This document shows, in pieces, positions 1 through 7,870 of a stretch of DNA of 18,582 nucleotides (position 1 is the first letter of the stretch; every line of letters starts with the position of its first letter). Under the pieces are notes generated by a model. That model did not search any database. It saw only the letters and a program-made list of their open reading frames with translations, and had not been told where the DNA came from. The stretch is taken from the NCBI GenBank assembly GCA_018894655.1, contig JAHIPE010000269.1, positions 1 to 18,582 on the forward strand, in the 5' to 3' direction. Position numbers and translations under genes: made by a program. This DNA comes from Actinomycetota bacterium. Lineage in GTDB: Bacteria > Actinomycetota > Geothermincolia > Fen-727 > Anoxymicrobiaceae.

Positions 1-32
1 CAGGAACGGTAGAAATTATCCCCTTAGAGCGG

Positions 33-38
33 TATAAT
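33..38 (+). promoter_or_regulatory. Possible -10 box (TATAAT) of the LD-transpeptidase gene
   Basis: A consensus TATAAT lies 92 bp upstream of the start codon at 131. I see no good -35 hexamer 16-18 bp upstream and no TG extension, so this is only a candidate. A transcript from here would carry a leader of about 85 nt that can fold (GCCAT 87-91 with ATGGC 99-103; CGTG 84-87 with CACG 112-115). Confidence 0.35.
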
Positions 39-130
39 CTATAAGAGCCGGGGGACTGGGTGAGTAGGCAGTCGGCCGGTTTTCGTGCCATATTGGGGAT
101 GGCGTAAAGCCCACGGAGGTGGACTTTTTG

Positions 131-2233
131 ATGTTGAAGAAGAGCAAGTTAATACTGGCCGTGGCGATTGCGGCCCTGGCGATAACACTGGTAGCGCCCG
201 CGCTCGCGAATGCCGGAAGCACGCGGGCGCCGACGGACCTTGCCGTGAGCACGCCTGACTCCAGCGCTGGAGGGTGCCTGGTGCTAACCTGGCAGGTCCA
301 GGACCCCGAAAGCGTCAAGGAGTACCACATCTATCGCTCGGCTGAGCCCGACTCCGGGCTCAGGCGGGTGTTCTCCGGAGCCGTTGACATGGTTCACGGG
401 AAAACCATGGACTACGTCGACGCCGGCCTCGATGACGGCTCCACCTACTACTACAGGGTAACCCTGGTAGGGAAGGACGGGAGGGAGACCGACGGGACGT
501 CGGTAGCGAAGGGGACGCTGCCGGAGAGGCAGCGCAAGAGCGAAGGCGGGCAGTACGCCAAGAGGATAGTCCTCTCCTCCTACGACCAGAAGGCGTACTT
601 CCTCGAGAACGAGGTGTGCGTGAAGTCGCACCTCATCTCGACGGGCACATCCGCTTACCCGACCCCGCATGGCGTCTTCTCAGTGCTTTACCACGAGTAC
701 CTGGTCATCTCCGAGAGGTACGGCGGCGCCTACTGCTACTGGTGGATGGGCTTCTACACCGACACCGGGATGCACGCTCTTCCGTACAACCCCAGCACCG
801 GCACCCACACCGGGGCCAACCAGCTCGGGCAGCCGGCGTCACACGGGTGTGTCCGGCAGTCCCCGGCGGACGCGGAATGGGCTTACAAGTGGGCACCGGA
901 CGGGACCAGGATTGATGTCATAGGCTGGCACTTCGACCCGACGGAGCCAGAGCCCCCGCCCCCACCGATAACCGGCGGGCACGCCAGCCAGGGCGTAAGC
1001 GAGGTCTCCAACGAGTGGTACTTCGCCGAGGGGTGCACCTCCGGCGAGTTCGATGAGTACCTCCTTATGATGAACCCCAACGTGGTACCGGCATCGGTGG
1101 AGGCGACGTACATGCTGCCGGACGGCTCCGTGCTGCTCGACACGTACACCGTGGAGCCGTTCTCGCGGTTCACGGTTCACGTGGACGACATCCCCGGGCT
1201 CGACAGTACCGAGGTCTCGGCGCGTCTGGTCTCCGACAAGTTGATAGCGGCGGAGAGGTCTATGTATTTCGTGTACAACGGGAGGACCGGGGGTAGCGAC
1301 TCCATAGGGATGAACGGCCCGAAGCTGACCTGGTACCTTGCCGAGGGTTACACCGGCGGCCAGTTTGATGAGTTCATACTGGTGCAGAACCCCGGCATCT
1401 ACGATGGAACCGTGCGGGTCCAGTATATGCGCTCCGACGGCCAGAACTTCTACACCGAGAACCCCATCAAGGCCCACTCCCGGCTGTCGCTGCACGTGGA
1501 TGACATACCGGAACTGGTGGACGCGGAGGTCTCAGTCAAGGTGACATGCGACGAGCCGGTTGTGGTCGAGAGGGCCCAGTACTTCGACTACTACGGGAAG
1601 CAGGGCGGGAACGCCTGCGCGGCGATAGCCACACCCTCGAAGACCTGGTACGTCGCCGAGGGGTACACGGGGGGCGACTTCGACGAGTACGTGCTGATAC
1701 AGAACCCCAACGACGAGGCCGTGACCGCCGAGGTGACGTTCATGCGCAGCGACGGGCGGAACTTCTACTATGAGTACGGCCTGCTGCCCAACTCGCGTTT
1801 CTCCATACACGTGGATGATCTTCCCGACCTCGGATCGGCGGAGGTCTCCACCTACGTGGACGCGGACTCCGAGGTGATAGTGGAGCGGGCGATGTACTTC
1901 AACAGCTACGGGAGGCTTGGGGGAGCCGACGCCCCGGGGGTGCCGGAGGCGGCTATGAACTGGTCGCTTGCCGAGGGGTACACCGGCGGCGAGTTCGATA
2001 CCTACGTGCTCATCATGAACCCGAACAACGAGGAGGTCACCGTCGGCGTGAACTTCCTGCAGCCTGGTGGCGCCATCAAGGTCGCCAGCTACCCCGTCGG
2101 GCCCAACAGCCGCTACACGATACACGTGGACGCGATAGATGGTCTGACCAATACCGAGTTCTCCACTACCCTCTCCTGTGATAAGCCGATAATCTGTGAG
2201 AGGGCGATGTATTTCTCCATACCGCGGGACTGA
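131..2233 (+). CDS. Secreted L,D-transpeptidase (YkuD) with FN3 domain and four 105-aa repeats
   Basis: A 700-aa exported protein likely to act on peptidoglycan. Start ATG 131 is chosen over the in-frame GTG 119 because GGAGGTGG (115-122) lies 8 nt before it. Residues 1 to about 28 form a signal peptide (KK, hydrophobic core, APALANA). Residues about 33-128 look like a fibronectin type III domain. Residues about 144-265 are an L,D-transpeptidase domain with a conserved His near 215 and the SHGCVR motif (catalytic Cys240, His238). A Pro-rich linker (about 274-279) follows. Then come four repeats starting at Trp296, 401, 506 and 611, an exact 105-residue period, each with AEG-T-G-FD-Y...NP, SR-(T/S)-HVDD and ER-MYF blocks. 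YkuD enzymes form 3-3 crosslinks or attach proteins to peptidoglycan (family knowledge). The repeats are probably beta-rich wall-binding or surface modules (inference). No LPXTG or C-terminal membrane anchor is visible. Confidence 0.85.
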   Translation: MLKKSKLILAVAIAALAITLVAPALANAGSTRAPTDLAVSTPDSSAGGCLVLTWQVQDPESVKEYHIYRSAEPDSGLRRVFSGAVDMVHGKTMDYVDAGLDDGSTYYYRVTLVGKDGRETDGTSVAKGTLPERQRKSEGGQYAKRIVLSSYDQKAYFLENEVCVKSHLISTGTSAYPTPHGVFSVLYHEYLVISERYGGAYCYWWMGFYTDTGMHALPYNPSTGTHTGANQLGQPASHGCVRQSPADAEWAYKWAPDGTRIDVIGWHFDPTEPEPPPPPITGGHASQGVSEVSNEWYFAEGCTSGEFDEYLLMMNPNVVPASVEATYMLPDGSVLLDTYTVEPFSRFTVHVDDIPGLDSTEVSARLVSDKLIAAERSMYFVYNGRTGGSDSIGMNGPKLTWYLAEGYTGGQFDEFILVQNPGIYDGTVRVQYMRSDGQNFYTENPIKAHSRLSLHVDDIPELVDAEVSVKVTCDEPVVVERAQYFDYYGKQGGNACAAIATPSKTWYVAEGYTGGDFDEYVLIQNPNDEAVTAEVTFMRSDGRNFYYEYGLLPNSRFSIHVDDLPDLGSAEVSTYVDADSEVIVERAMYFNSYGRLGGADAPGVPEAAMNWSLAEGYTGGEFDTYVLIMNPNNEEVTVGVNFLQPGGAIKVASYPVGPNSRYTIHVDAIDGLTNTEFSTTLSCDKPIICERAMYFSIPRD
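1016..2230 (+). repeat. Four tandem 315-bp coding repeats (105 aa each, last one about 90 aa)
   Basis: Repeat units begin at the Trp codons at 1016, 1331, 1646 and 1961, with no change in spacing. Each unit encodes W-(Y/S)-x-AEG-(Y/C)-T-G-x-FD at its start and ends with an ER-x-(M/Q)-YF segment and a Gly-Gly pair. Conservation is clear at the protein level but DNA identity is moderate, so the duplication is old. Confidence 0.85.
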
Positions 2234-2249
2234 CTCCCTCTACTTGATG

Positions 2250-2440
2250 GCGGACTCTTAGGCCGCCCGGGGCCGCGCCTGAGAGACGCGGCTCAATTTG
2301 CGTGGGGGATCCGTGCCTGAGAGACGCGGCTCAATTTGCGTGGGGGATCCGCGCCTGAGGCGCGGCTCAAGAGGGTGTGTTTGAGGGCGGACTTCAGTCC
2401 GTCCGGGGCGACAACAGATCCGCGCCTGAGAGACGCGGCT
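2250..2440. repeat. Array of short hairpin repeats (loop CCTGAGAGA), cluster A
   Basis: The gap between the LD-transpeptidase gene and rsmI is packed with small palindromes. Clear units are GCCGCG-CCTGAGAGA-CGCGGC at 2272-2292, CCGTG-CCTGAGAGA-CGCGG at 2311-2329, a unit with a shortened loop at 2349-2365, and CCGCG-CCTGAGAGA-CGCGG at 2421-2438. A degenerate inverse unit (GGCGG-ACTCTTAGG-CCGCC) lies at 2250-2268. A different hairpin, GGGCGGAC-TTCA-GTCCGTCC, lies at 2385-2404. Most units are followed by TCAA. Positions 2281-2318 and 2319-2356 are a 38-bp tandem duplication differing at one base. None is followed by a T-run, so terminator activity is unclear here. Confidence 0.75.
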
Positions 2441-2456
2441 AAAGGTGGGGGCGGGA

Positions 2457-3299
2457 TTGAAAGACGGCAGCCGCGGCAGGCTGTACCTGTGCGCAACCCC
2501 TATAGGTAACCTGCAGGACATCACTCTCAGGGCCATTGAAACCCTTCGCCGGGTTGACCTGGTGGCCGCCGAGGATACCCGGAGGACCCGCAAGCTGTTT
2601 TCCCGGCACGATATCCATACGCCGATGATCAGCTACCGGGAGGAGAACCGGCTGGAGGCCGGCGGTAAGGTCCTCGAGCGCCTGGAGGGTGGTGAGGATG
2701 TTGCCCTGGTCTCCGACGCCGGTATCCCGGGCATCTCCGACCCGGGCACGCACCTGGTGTCGATGTGCCTGGAGAGGGACATCGAGGTGGAGGCGCTTCC
2801 CGGACCGAACGCAGCACTGACTGCCCTTGTGGTATCCGGGTTACCCACCGGCAGGTTCGCCTTCGAGGGGTTCCTGCCCAGGAAGAAGGGGCCCAGGCGC
2901 AGGGCGCTGGAGGGGCTCGCCGGGGAGGGAAGGACCCTCGTCTTCTACGAGAGCCCCGCGCGGATCGCCCGCACGCTGGCGGACATCGAGGAGGTGCTGG
3001 GGGACCGCAGGGTAGCGCTGGCCCGGGAGCTCACCAAGAGGTTCGAGGAGGTCATCCGGGGAAACGCGTCCGTGGTGAGAGAGCGTATCGAGGAGGAGCC
3101 GGTGAGGGGAGAGCTGGTGCTGGTGGTGGAAGGATCGACCGTCGAGGAGGGTGTGACGGAGGAGGAGGCGCTCGGTGAGGTCGTGCGCCTGCGCGCTGAC
3201 GGCCTTTCACTCAAGGATGCCGTCGACACCGTCGCGGTGAAAGGATCGGGCCTATCTCGGAGCAGGCTCTATAACCTGGCGCTCAAGCATCGGGAATAG
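2457..3299 (+). CDS. rsmI: 16S rRNA (cytidine1402-2'-O)-methyltransferase
   Basis: RsmI methylates the 2'-O of C1402 in the decoding centre of 16S rRNA using SAM; it belongs to the tetrapyrrole-methylase-like fold. The 280-aa product has the family blocks in order: LYLCATPIGNLQDITLRA at the N-terminus, AAEDTRRTRKL, the glycine-rich SDAGIPGISDPG, LPGPNAALTALVVSGLP and FAFEGFLPRKKGPRR. Length is normal. I chose TTG 2457 because AGGTGG (2443-2448) sits 8 nt upstream; GTG 2445 (four residues longer) is in frame but has no ribosome-binding site of its own. The gene starts immediately after the hairpin repeat cluster. Its last 17 bp overlap the convergent abrB-like gene. It looks monocistronic. Confidence 0.93.
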   Translation: MKDGSRGRLYLCATPIGNLQDITLRAIETLRRVDLVAAEDTRRTRKLFSRHDIHTPMISYREENRLEAGGKVLERLEGGEDVALVSDAGIPGISDPGTHLVSMCLERDIEVEALPGPNAALTALVVSGLPTGRFAFEGFLPRKKGPRRRALEGLAGEGRTLVFYESPARIARTLADIEEVLGDRRVALARELTKRFEEVIRGNASVVRERIEEEPVRGELVLVVEGSTVEEGVTEEEALGEVVRLRADGLSLKDAVDTVAVKGSGLSRSRLYNLALKHRE

Positions 3300-3519
3300 A
3301 TCCGATGCCCTCCAGGCAATCACTGCAGATGTTTTTCCTCGAGAAGACGGCGGCTACGTTCGCCCCGCGGCAGAACACGCACCCGTCCTGGTGCGGCGAT
3401 ATCGTTATCACGCCGCCTTCCACATCAACATCCAGGGGATCCCCGGGCTTCAACCCCAGCATCTGGCGATACCCTTTGGGCACAACCACGCGTCCCAGGT
3501 TGTCGATTTTCTTGATCAA
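3283..3519 (-). CDS. AbrB/SpoVT-family transcription regulator with C-terminal zinc knuckle
   Basis: A 78-aa protein. Residues 1-42 form a swapped-hairpin AbrB DNA-binding domain (KKIDNLGRVVVPKGYRQMLGLKPGD). Residues 47-68 carry two CxxC pairs (Cys47, Cys50, Cys65, Cys68) that could bind Zn. AbrB-type proteins are dimeric or tetrameric regulators of transition-state genes (family knowledge); the target here is unknown. The start is TTG 3519, fixed by GGGAGG 6 nt upstream, which immediately follows the tldD stop codon, 13 bp away. It is therefore translated as the second gene of a tldD-abrB operon. Its 3' end overlaps rsmI by 17 bp in convergent orientation. Confidence 0.85.
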   Translation of the reverse strand: MIKKIDNLGRVVVPKGYRQMLGLKPGDPLDVDVEGGVITISPHQDGCVFCRGANVAAVFSRKNICSDCLEGIGSIPDA

Positions 3520-3532
3520 CTCGCGCCTCCCT

Positions 3533-4927
3533 TCAGACGTCGGTGCCGCCGACCGTTAGCTCGGCGATCCTGAAAGTCGGCCCACCGGTGGTAACCGGTA
3601 CGCCCTGACCCTCTTTACCGCAGGTTCCTTCCTCGAACGACAGGTCGTTGCCGACCGCGTCGATTATCTCGAGGGTACGCGGCCCGTTTCCAATGAGTAC
3701 CGCGCCCCTCACGGGGGCACCAAGCCGGCCCCGCTCTATCAGGTACCCCTCGGAGACCGAGAAAACGTAATCCCCGGTGACCGGGTCCACCTGCCCTCCC
3801 CCCAACTTGCGGGCGTACAGCCCATCGCCGGTGGAGGCGATGATATCGGCCGGGTCGGCATCGCCTGGCTTGATATAGGTGTTGCTCATTCGCGGGACCG
3901 GGGGGAACCGGAAAGACTGGCGTCTCCCGTTGCCGGTGCTCGCCCTGCCGTCTTTCATCGCCTCGTGGGTATCGTACAGGTAGCTTCGAAGGGTGCCTTT
4001 CTCGATTAACACGGTTTCCCCGGACGGTGTTCCTTCGTCGTCGAAGACGTAGGAACCCCAGAGTTCGGGAAACGTCGGGTTGTCGGACGCGGAGACCATG
4101 GGGCCGGCGACCTTTTCCCCTAACTTTCCCCCGTATACGGAAGCGCCCTTGTGCACGTGGTCGACCTCCAGCCCGTGGCCGCAGGCCTCGTGAAGGAGAA
4201 CGCCCCCGGTACCGGAGTTGATGACTACCGCCATCCGTCCCGTTGGCGGCGGCCGGGCGTCGAGCATCGTCAGGGCCCGGCGCCCCGCCACCAGCGCGAC
4301 CTGGGCGGGGTCGTGCTCGCGGTAGAAATCGGGGCCCATCAGGGCTCCCGGCGCCTCCTGTCCAACCTGGATGACGCCGTCGCGGCCGGCGACCACCTGG
4401 ACCACTAGGCGCGTCCGCCCGCAGGTGCTCGAGCGCAGTTCCCCCATGCTGTTGGCCAGCAGTTCCTCCTCGAGCACGCTCGCTTGCATGGCGGTCACCT
4501 GCTTTATCTCATCGCCGAGCCCGCGCGCGGCCTCGTCGCAGCTCGTGAGGTGCTCTACCACCGCGCGGATGTCGTGGGTGCCCCCGCCCGGTTCCCAGAC
4601 CGGGCCCGGCACCTCTCGCCGGGACGGGACCGCCTCCAGCACCGGCCCTCCGGCGGAGTGACGCAGCGCGTCGGCAACTGTCCGGGCCGCCAGCCGGAGG
4701 TGTTCGGCGTCCATGATATCGGTATGGGCGTAGGCCGCGAGGTCGCCCTGGATGACCCTGACTCCGGCGCCGCCCTCGAGGCCGGTCGAGATGTCGTCGA
4801 TCTTTCCATCCTCGAGGCGGACCACCATCACGGTGTGGCGTTGGCACAGGACGTCAGAGTAAACACCGCCGGTCGCCAGGGCCAGCCGCGCCACCTCTTG
4901 CGCCAGGTCAGGCTCTATCAACGTCAC
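3533..4927 (-). CDS. tldD: TldD-type metalloprotease
   Basis: TldD/PmbA proteins are Zn proteases. In E. coli TldD pairs with TldE (PmbA) to degrade unfolded peptides, mature microcin B17 and process CcdA. This 464-aa product has the diagnostic HEACGHGLE motif (His246, Glu247, His251), the following GASVYGGKLGEKVAG segment, and the C-terminal CGKEGQGVPVTTGGPTFRIAELTVGG block. Start GTG 4927 is supported by GAGGTG (4936-4941 on the other strand) 8 nt upstream and agrees with the family N-terminus. The frame stays open for 98 codons further upstream, through the 162-bp palindromic element at 4951-5112, including ATGs at 4978 and 5176. I regard these as accidental, but a longer protein cannot be excluded. 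No TldE partner lies in this window. Confidence 0.9.
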   Translation of the reverse strand: MTLIEPDLAQEVARLALATGGVYSDVLCQRHTVMVVRLEDGKIDDISTGLEGGAGVRVIQGDLAAYAHTDIMDAEHLRLAARTVADALRHSAGGPVLEAVPSRREVPGPVWEPGGGTHDIRAVVEHLTSCDEAARGLGDEIKQVTAMQASVLEEELLANSMGELRSSTCGRTRLVVQVVAGRDGVIQVGQEAPGALMGPDFYREHDPAQVALVAGRRALTMLDARPPPTGRMAVVINSGTGGVLLHEACGHGLEVDHVHKGASVYGGKLGEKVAGPMVSASDNPTFPELWGSYVFDDEGTPSGETVLIEKGTLRSYLYDTHEAMKDGRASTGNGRRQSFRFPPVPRMSNTYIKPGDADPADIIASTGDGLYARKLGGGQVDPVTGDYVFSVSEGYLIERGRLGAPVRGAVLIGNGPRTLEIIDAVGNDLSFEEGTCGKEGQGVPVTTGGPTFRIAELTVGGTDV

Positions 4928-4950
4928 TACACTGACACCTCGCTCTATTA

Positions 4951-5112
4951 GTGCCCCGTCCCATAAATACAATGGCATTCGAACGCCCCTGCATCTGCTA
5001 CAGCTTCGTTTCGCTCCCTGCGCCGTACACCATAGTACGCCTCGGTCGCGCGCCTTGCCGCCGCGGCGCATCGACGCTCTCGGTGCGTCACCGTATTTAT
5101 GGGACGGGACAC
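4951..5112 (-). repeat. 162-bp palindromic element, copy 1 (upstream of tldD)
   Basis: The ends are inverted repeats of about 20 bp: GTGCCCCGTCCCATAAATAC at the left, and the complement of the right end reads GTGTCCCGTCCCATAAATAC. The middle folds on itself around a GTAC-GTAC apex near 5030. TA dinucleotides flank both ends (4949-4950, 5113-5114). On the minus strand it reads as 54 open codons (peptide with RERRCAAAARRATEAY and AFECHCIYGTGH), homologous to the insert in TrpF. It is the most diverged of the complete copies. The ribosome-binding site of tldD begins 9 bp beyond its edge. The rest of the 4928-5298 gap holds only the possible promoter at 5244-5252. Confidence 0.85.
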
Positions 5113-5243
5113 TAGCTGCTGGTGGTTGGGCACCTGAATCCCGACCGGTAAGGTAGCGCGCGGGGCCGAGGTTCATGCCGCTCCGGTAGTTGAGGCTATT
5201 ACAACGAATGCCGCGGCGCAACCAATTATTTCCATATTTTGGA

Positions 5244-5252
5244 TGTTATGAT
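5244..5252 (+). promoter_or_regulatory. Possible extended -10 promoter (TGTTATGAT)
   Basis: TG-T-TATGAT in an unusually AT-rich stretch (5222-5256) upstream of the 4Fe-4S gene. The -35 region is poor, as is common with extended -10 promoters. It would drive the 5299-7859 gene pair. Confidence 0.45.
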
Positions 5253-5298
5253 AGACGTGTTTGCGTAGGCGGTCCTGGATATGCGAGGAGATGGCTGG

Positions 5299-6186
5299 AT
5301 GAAACGACTGGGAAGAGCGTACAGGGCCGTTCGCGTGGCCACGTCCCTTTCATGCCTGCCGTTACTGGTGGAAGAGGCCCTGTTGCTGCACATGGATCAC
5401 GAGGAACCGGGGATCAACCAGGATCTACCGTATCTCCTGCTGTGGCTGGTATCCAAGTACGAGCACATCATGATGCGGATCGTCAACTACCTGGCGACGC
5501 ATGACTGGATGTACCGGTTTGAGTTCGCCAGGCGTATCATGGATTTCATGAGCCGCCGGATGATGTCGTTCGTCAACGGGGAGATACTCACACTGGATGA
5601 GGTGCGCGAGATGCTGGGCTCGATCTTCGAGGGTGGCCACACCGTTGCCATAGGCACCTGTCCCTGCCGCAGGGCCTTGAACATGTTATCGGACGACGTG
5701 CCCAACAACACGGACATGGTCATCGGCCTCTGGGCCGAGGATTACCTCCGTCACTATCCCGGGCTCTACCACCGGATAGACCAGGCCGAGGCCGAGGAAC
5801 TGGTCAAGAGCTTCAACCGCCACGGGCTCATGCACCAGTTATACGGATTCCAATCACGGGAGGGGGCCGCGTACGTTCTGTGCAACTGCGATAGCGAGGT
5901 CTGCATACCGCTACGGGCCCAGAAGGCCAGGGGCTACCAGTCATTTCGGAAGGGGAGGTCGCAGGCGATAGTGGACGAGGCGGTCTGTCTTGGGGTGGAG
6001 GAGTGCGGCGCATGTCTTCTGAGGTGCCCGTTCGACGCCAGGGTCGTGGACCGGGGGAAGGGCGTGGTCAAACAGGACATGTGCTTCGGGTGCGGCCTGT
6101 GCGTATCGACCTGCAGGGGCAAAGCGACGGGGCTGGAGAGGAAGAGAGGCGCGAAACTCATCTACGCAAGGCGCCTTGTTTCGTAG
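5299..6186 (+). CDS. 4Fe-4S ferredoxin-domain protein
   Basis: A 295-aa, probably cytoplasmic protein. Start ATG 5299 is preferred over ATG 5281 because GAGGAG lies 8 nt upstream of it. The C-terminal domain (about residues 230-275) has two cysteine clusters: Cys230-x5-Cys236-x2-Cys239-x3-Cys243-Pro, and Cys262-x2-Cys265-x2-Cys268-x3-Cys272. This is a 2[4Fe-4S] ferredoxin fold in which the first cluster has an expanded spacing. Further cysteines occur as CPC (121, 123) and CNCDSEVC (195, 197, 202) and could ligate another metal centre. The N-terminal 110 residues are helical and not recognised. It lies 68 bp before a FAD oxidoreductase on the same strand, so it may supply electrons to it (inference). 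Exact function unknown. Confidence 0.75.
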   Translation: MKRLGRAYRAVRVATSLSCLPLLVEEALLLHMDHEEPGINQDLPYLLLWLVSKYEHIMMRIVNYLATHDWMYRFEFARRIMDFMSRRMMSFVNGEILTLDEVREMLGSIFEGGHTVAIGTCPCRRALNMLSDDVPNNTDMVIGLWAEDYLRHYPGLYHRIDQAEAEELVKSFNRHGLMHQLYGFQSREGAAYVLCNCDSEVCIPLRAQKARGYQSFRKGRSQAIVDEAVCLGVEECGACLLRCPFDARVVDRGKGVVKQDMCFGCGLCVSTCRGKATGLERKRGAKLIYARRLVS

Positions 6187-6254
6187 GAGCCGGATAGCAG
6201 TAACGCCTTTGCCGAAGGTGGCTTGCGGTATCGATCACGTCTGGGGGATGCGAG

Positions 6255-7859
6255 ATGGCAGAATCAGAAAGGCCCGGCTCTCAGGTGCCGGATTTCGGGG
6301 ACCATTACGATGTTGTGGTGGTGGGTGCGGGAATCGGGGGCCTGGTAAGCGGCGCCCTGCTTGCCAGGGAAGGCCTCAAAGTGCTGGTGGTCGAGAGGCG
6401 GAAGAGGCCGGGTGGTTACGTCACCGCCTATGAGAGGAAGGGATACCGGTTCCAGGTGCCGCACCTGATGGCCGGCTGCGGTTGGGGTGGGGATATCACC
6501 AGAGTTGTGAACCACCTCGGTCTGAAGGTGGAGTTCGCCAGGGTTGATCCTTACCAGCGCTACGTCTACCCCGACCACGATATACGGGTCGAATGCGATG
6601 TCGAGGCGTTCAAGGAGGAGCTGAAAAACAGCTTCCAGACCCAGACGGAGAACATCAACCGGTTCTTCAAGGCGGTGAACAGTGTCCAAAAAGGCCTCGA
6701 TATCCGCATGATGCGAAGGCCAATAGGCGCCGGCTCGATGCTGAGATACCCTTTCTACCCACTGGCACACTGGCGCTTCTTCCGGTATATGGTGGGTCGC
6801 ACGACGTTCCAGGGCATGCTCGACAAGTACTTCACCGATGAGAAACTGAAAGCGGTCCTCTCGACACCTTGGTACTTGATGGGCACACCGCCCTGGGAGA
6901 TATCGCCGCTGGGGATGATAGGGATGATGGGCGCGTTCACCGGCGGGGCCTACTTCCCGGTGGGAGGGTACCAGGGGCTGGCCGACGGGCTCGCGGCGGC
7001 GCTGACCGAGAACGGCGGGGAGTTGCTGTTGGGCCACGAGGTAACCTCGGTCAACACCGAGCACGGCATGGTGAGCGAGGTCGAGATGCACCCCAGGGCC
7101 ATAGTCACAACCCCGGTGGTCGTCAGTAACTGCGACACCCGGCGCACGTTCTTCCGCCTGGTCGACAGGGAGAACTTCACCGAGGCGTTCCTGGAAAAAC
7201 TGGAGAAGCGGCAACTCTCCACGTCAGGGCTGGTGGTGCACCTGGGCATGGCGAAGAAGATCGAGGACGAGGCGTTCGCCTGCGGCTCCGTCCTGGTGCA
7301 GCCTTCTTACGACTTGAGGGAGGCGGTCGAGGAGATATCCGTTACCGACCGGTACCCTGATCCGGGGAAGATAGGTTTCATGGTCACCATTCCCTCGATG
7401 GTGGACCCTGACCTCGCGCCGGAGGGGAAGACGTGCCTGGACCTGCTGGTCCCGGGAGTGCCCTACGACTTCATGGGACGGTGGGGCGTCGAGAGCGGTG
7501 GGGTCAGGGGTGAGCGCTACCGCTCCATCAAGGAGAAGTACGCCGAGGTGGTCGTGGAAGCGGCAAGGAGGGCGTTCCCCGGCCTGGTAAGCGACGTGGA
7601 GTCGTACAATATCTCCACTCCTATCACCTACGAGCGTTACACGATGTCGATCGACGGATGCTGGTACGACGACGCCCTCATTCCAGGGCAGGTCCGGGGC
7701 CGCCGTTACGGGCCCAAGACATCGCTGCGTGGCCTCTACACGACCGGCTCCAAGTCGGCCCTGGGTGGAGGCATCTACAACTGTATCATGTCGGGTGTCC
7801 TCGCCGCCGACTCGGTGCTAAAGGGTGAGTTGAGGAGCCTGTTTTCAGGTGCCCGGTAG
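6255..7859 (+). CDS. FAD-dependent oxidoreductase, phytoene desaturase / carotenoid isomerase-like
   Basis: A 534-aa flavoprotein. Residues 19-51 form the dinucleotide-binding betaalphabeta unit (VVVVGAGIGG, then VVERRKRPGGY), and the C-terminus has the second FAD contact (YTTGSKSALGGGIYNCIMSGVLAAD), typical of the CrtI / CrtISO / RetSat amine-oxidase-like family. Members desaturate, isomerise or saturate polyenes. No other carotenoid gene is present here, so the substrate is unknown. The start at ATG 6255 has a G-rich ribosome-binding site (GGGGGA) just upstream. The preceding 4Fe-4S gene is probably cotranscribed, which would suit a reductive reaction in an anaerobe (inference). A rho-independent terminator lies at 7910-7936. 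Confidence 0.75.
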   Translation: MAESERPGSQVPDFGDHYDVVVVGAGIGGLVSGALLAREGLKVLVVERRKRPGGYVTAYERKGYRFQVPHLMAGCGWGGDITRVVNHLGLKVEFARVDPYQRYVYPDHDIRVECDVEAFKEELKNSFQTQTENINRFFKAVNSVQKGLDIRMMRRPIGAGSMLRYPFYPLAHWRFFRYMVGRTTFQGMLDKYFTDEKLKAVLSTPWYLMGTPPWEISPLGMIGMMGAFTGGAYFPVGGYQGLADGLAAALTENGGELLLGHEVTSVNTEHGMVSEVEMHPRAIVTTPVVVSNCDTRRTFFRLVDRENFTEAFLEKLEKRQLSTSGLVVHLGMAKKIEDEAFACGSVLVQPSYDLREAVEEISVTDRYPDPGKIGFMVTIPSMVDPDLAPEGKTCLDLLVPGVPYDFMGRWGVESGGVRGERYRSIKEKYAEVVVEAARRAFPGLVSDVESYNISTPITYERYTMSIDGCWYDDALIPGQVRGRRYGPKTSLRGLYTTGSKSALGGGIYNCIMSGVLAADSVLKGELRSLFSGAR

Positions 7860-7870
7860 CCCAAGCTTGA

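Noticed and set aside
45..122. c-di-GMP-I (GEMM) riboswitch upstream of the LD-transpeptidase gene
   Set aside because: GGCGTAAAGCC-CACGG resembles the GACGCAAAGCC block, but the GGCAAACC half and the second ligand-binding helix are missing and the ribosome-binding site follows at once.
2278..2356. CRISPR-like direct repeats
   Set aside because: The 38-bp units are directly adjacent with no spacers, are internally palindromic, and match the hairpin family seen at 7871-8045.
4928..5221. TldD N-terminus extended to 5221
   Set aside because: The extra 98 codons encode the palindromic element and unrelated sequence; GTG 4927 has a good ribosome-binding site and matches the family start.
6264..7214. 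Long minus-strand ORF opposite the FAD oxidoreductase
   Set aside because: A GC-rich shadow frame; the plus strand encodes a clear flavoprotein.
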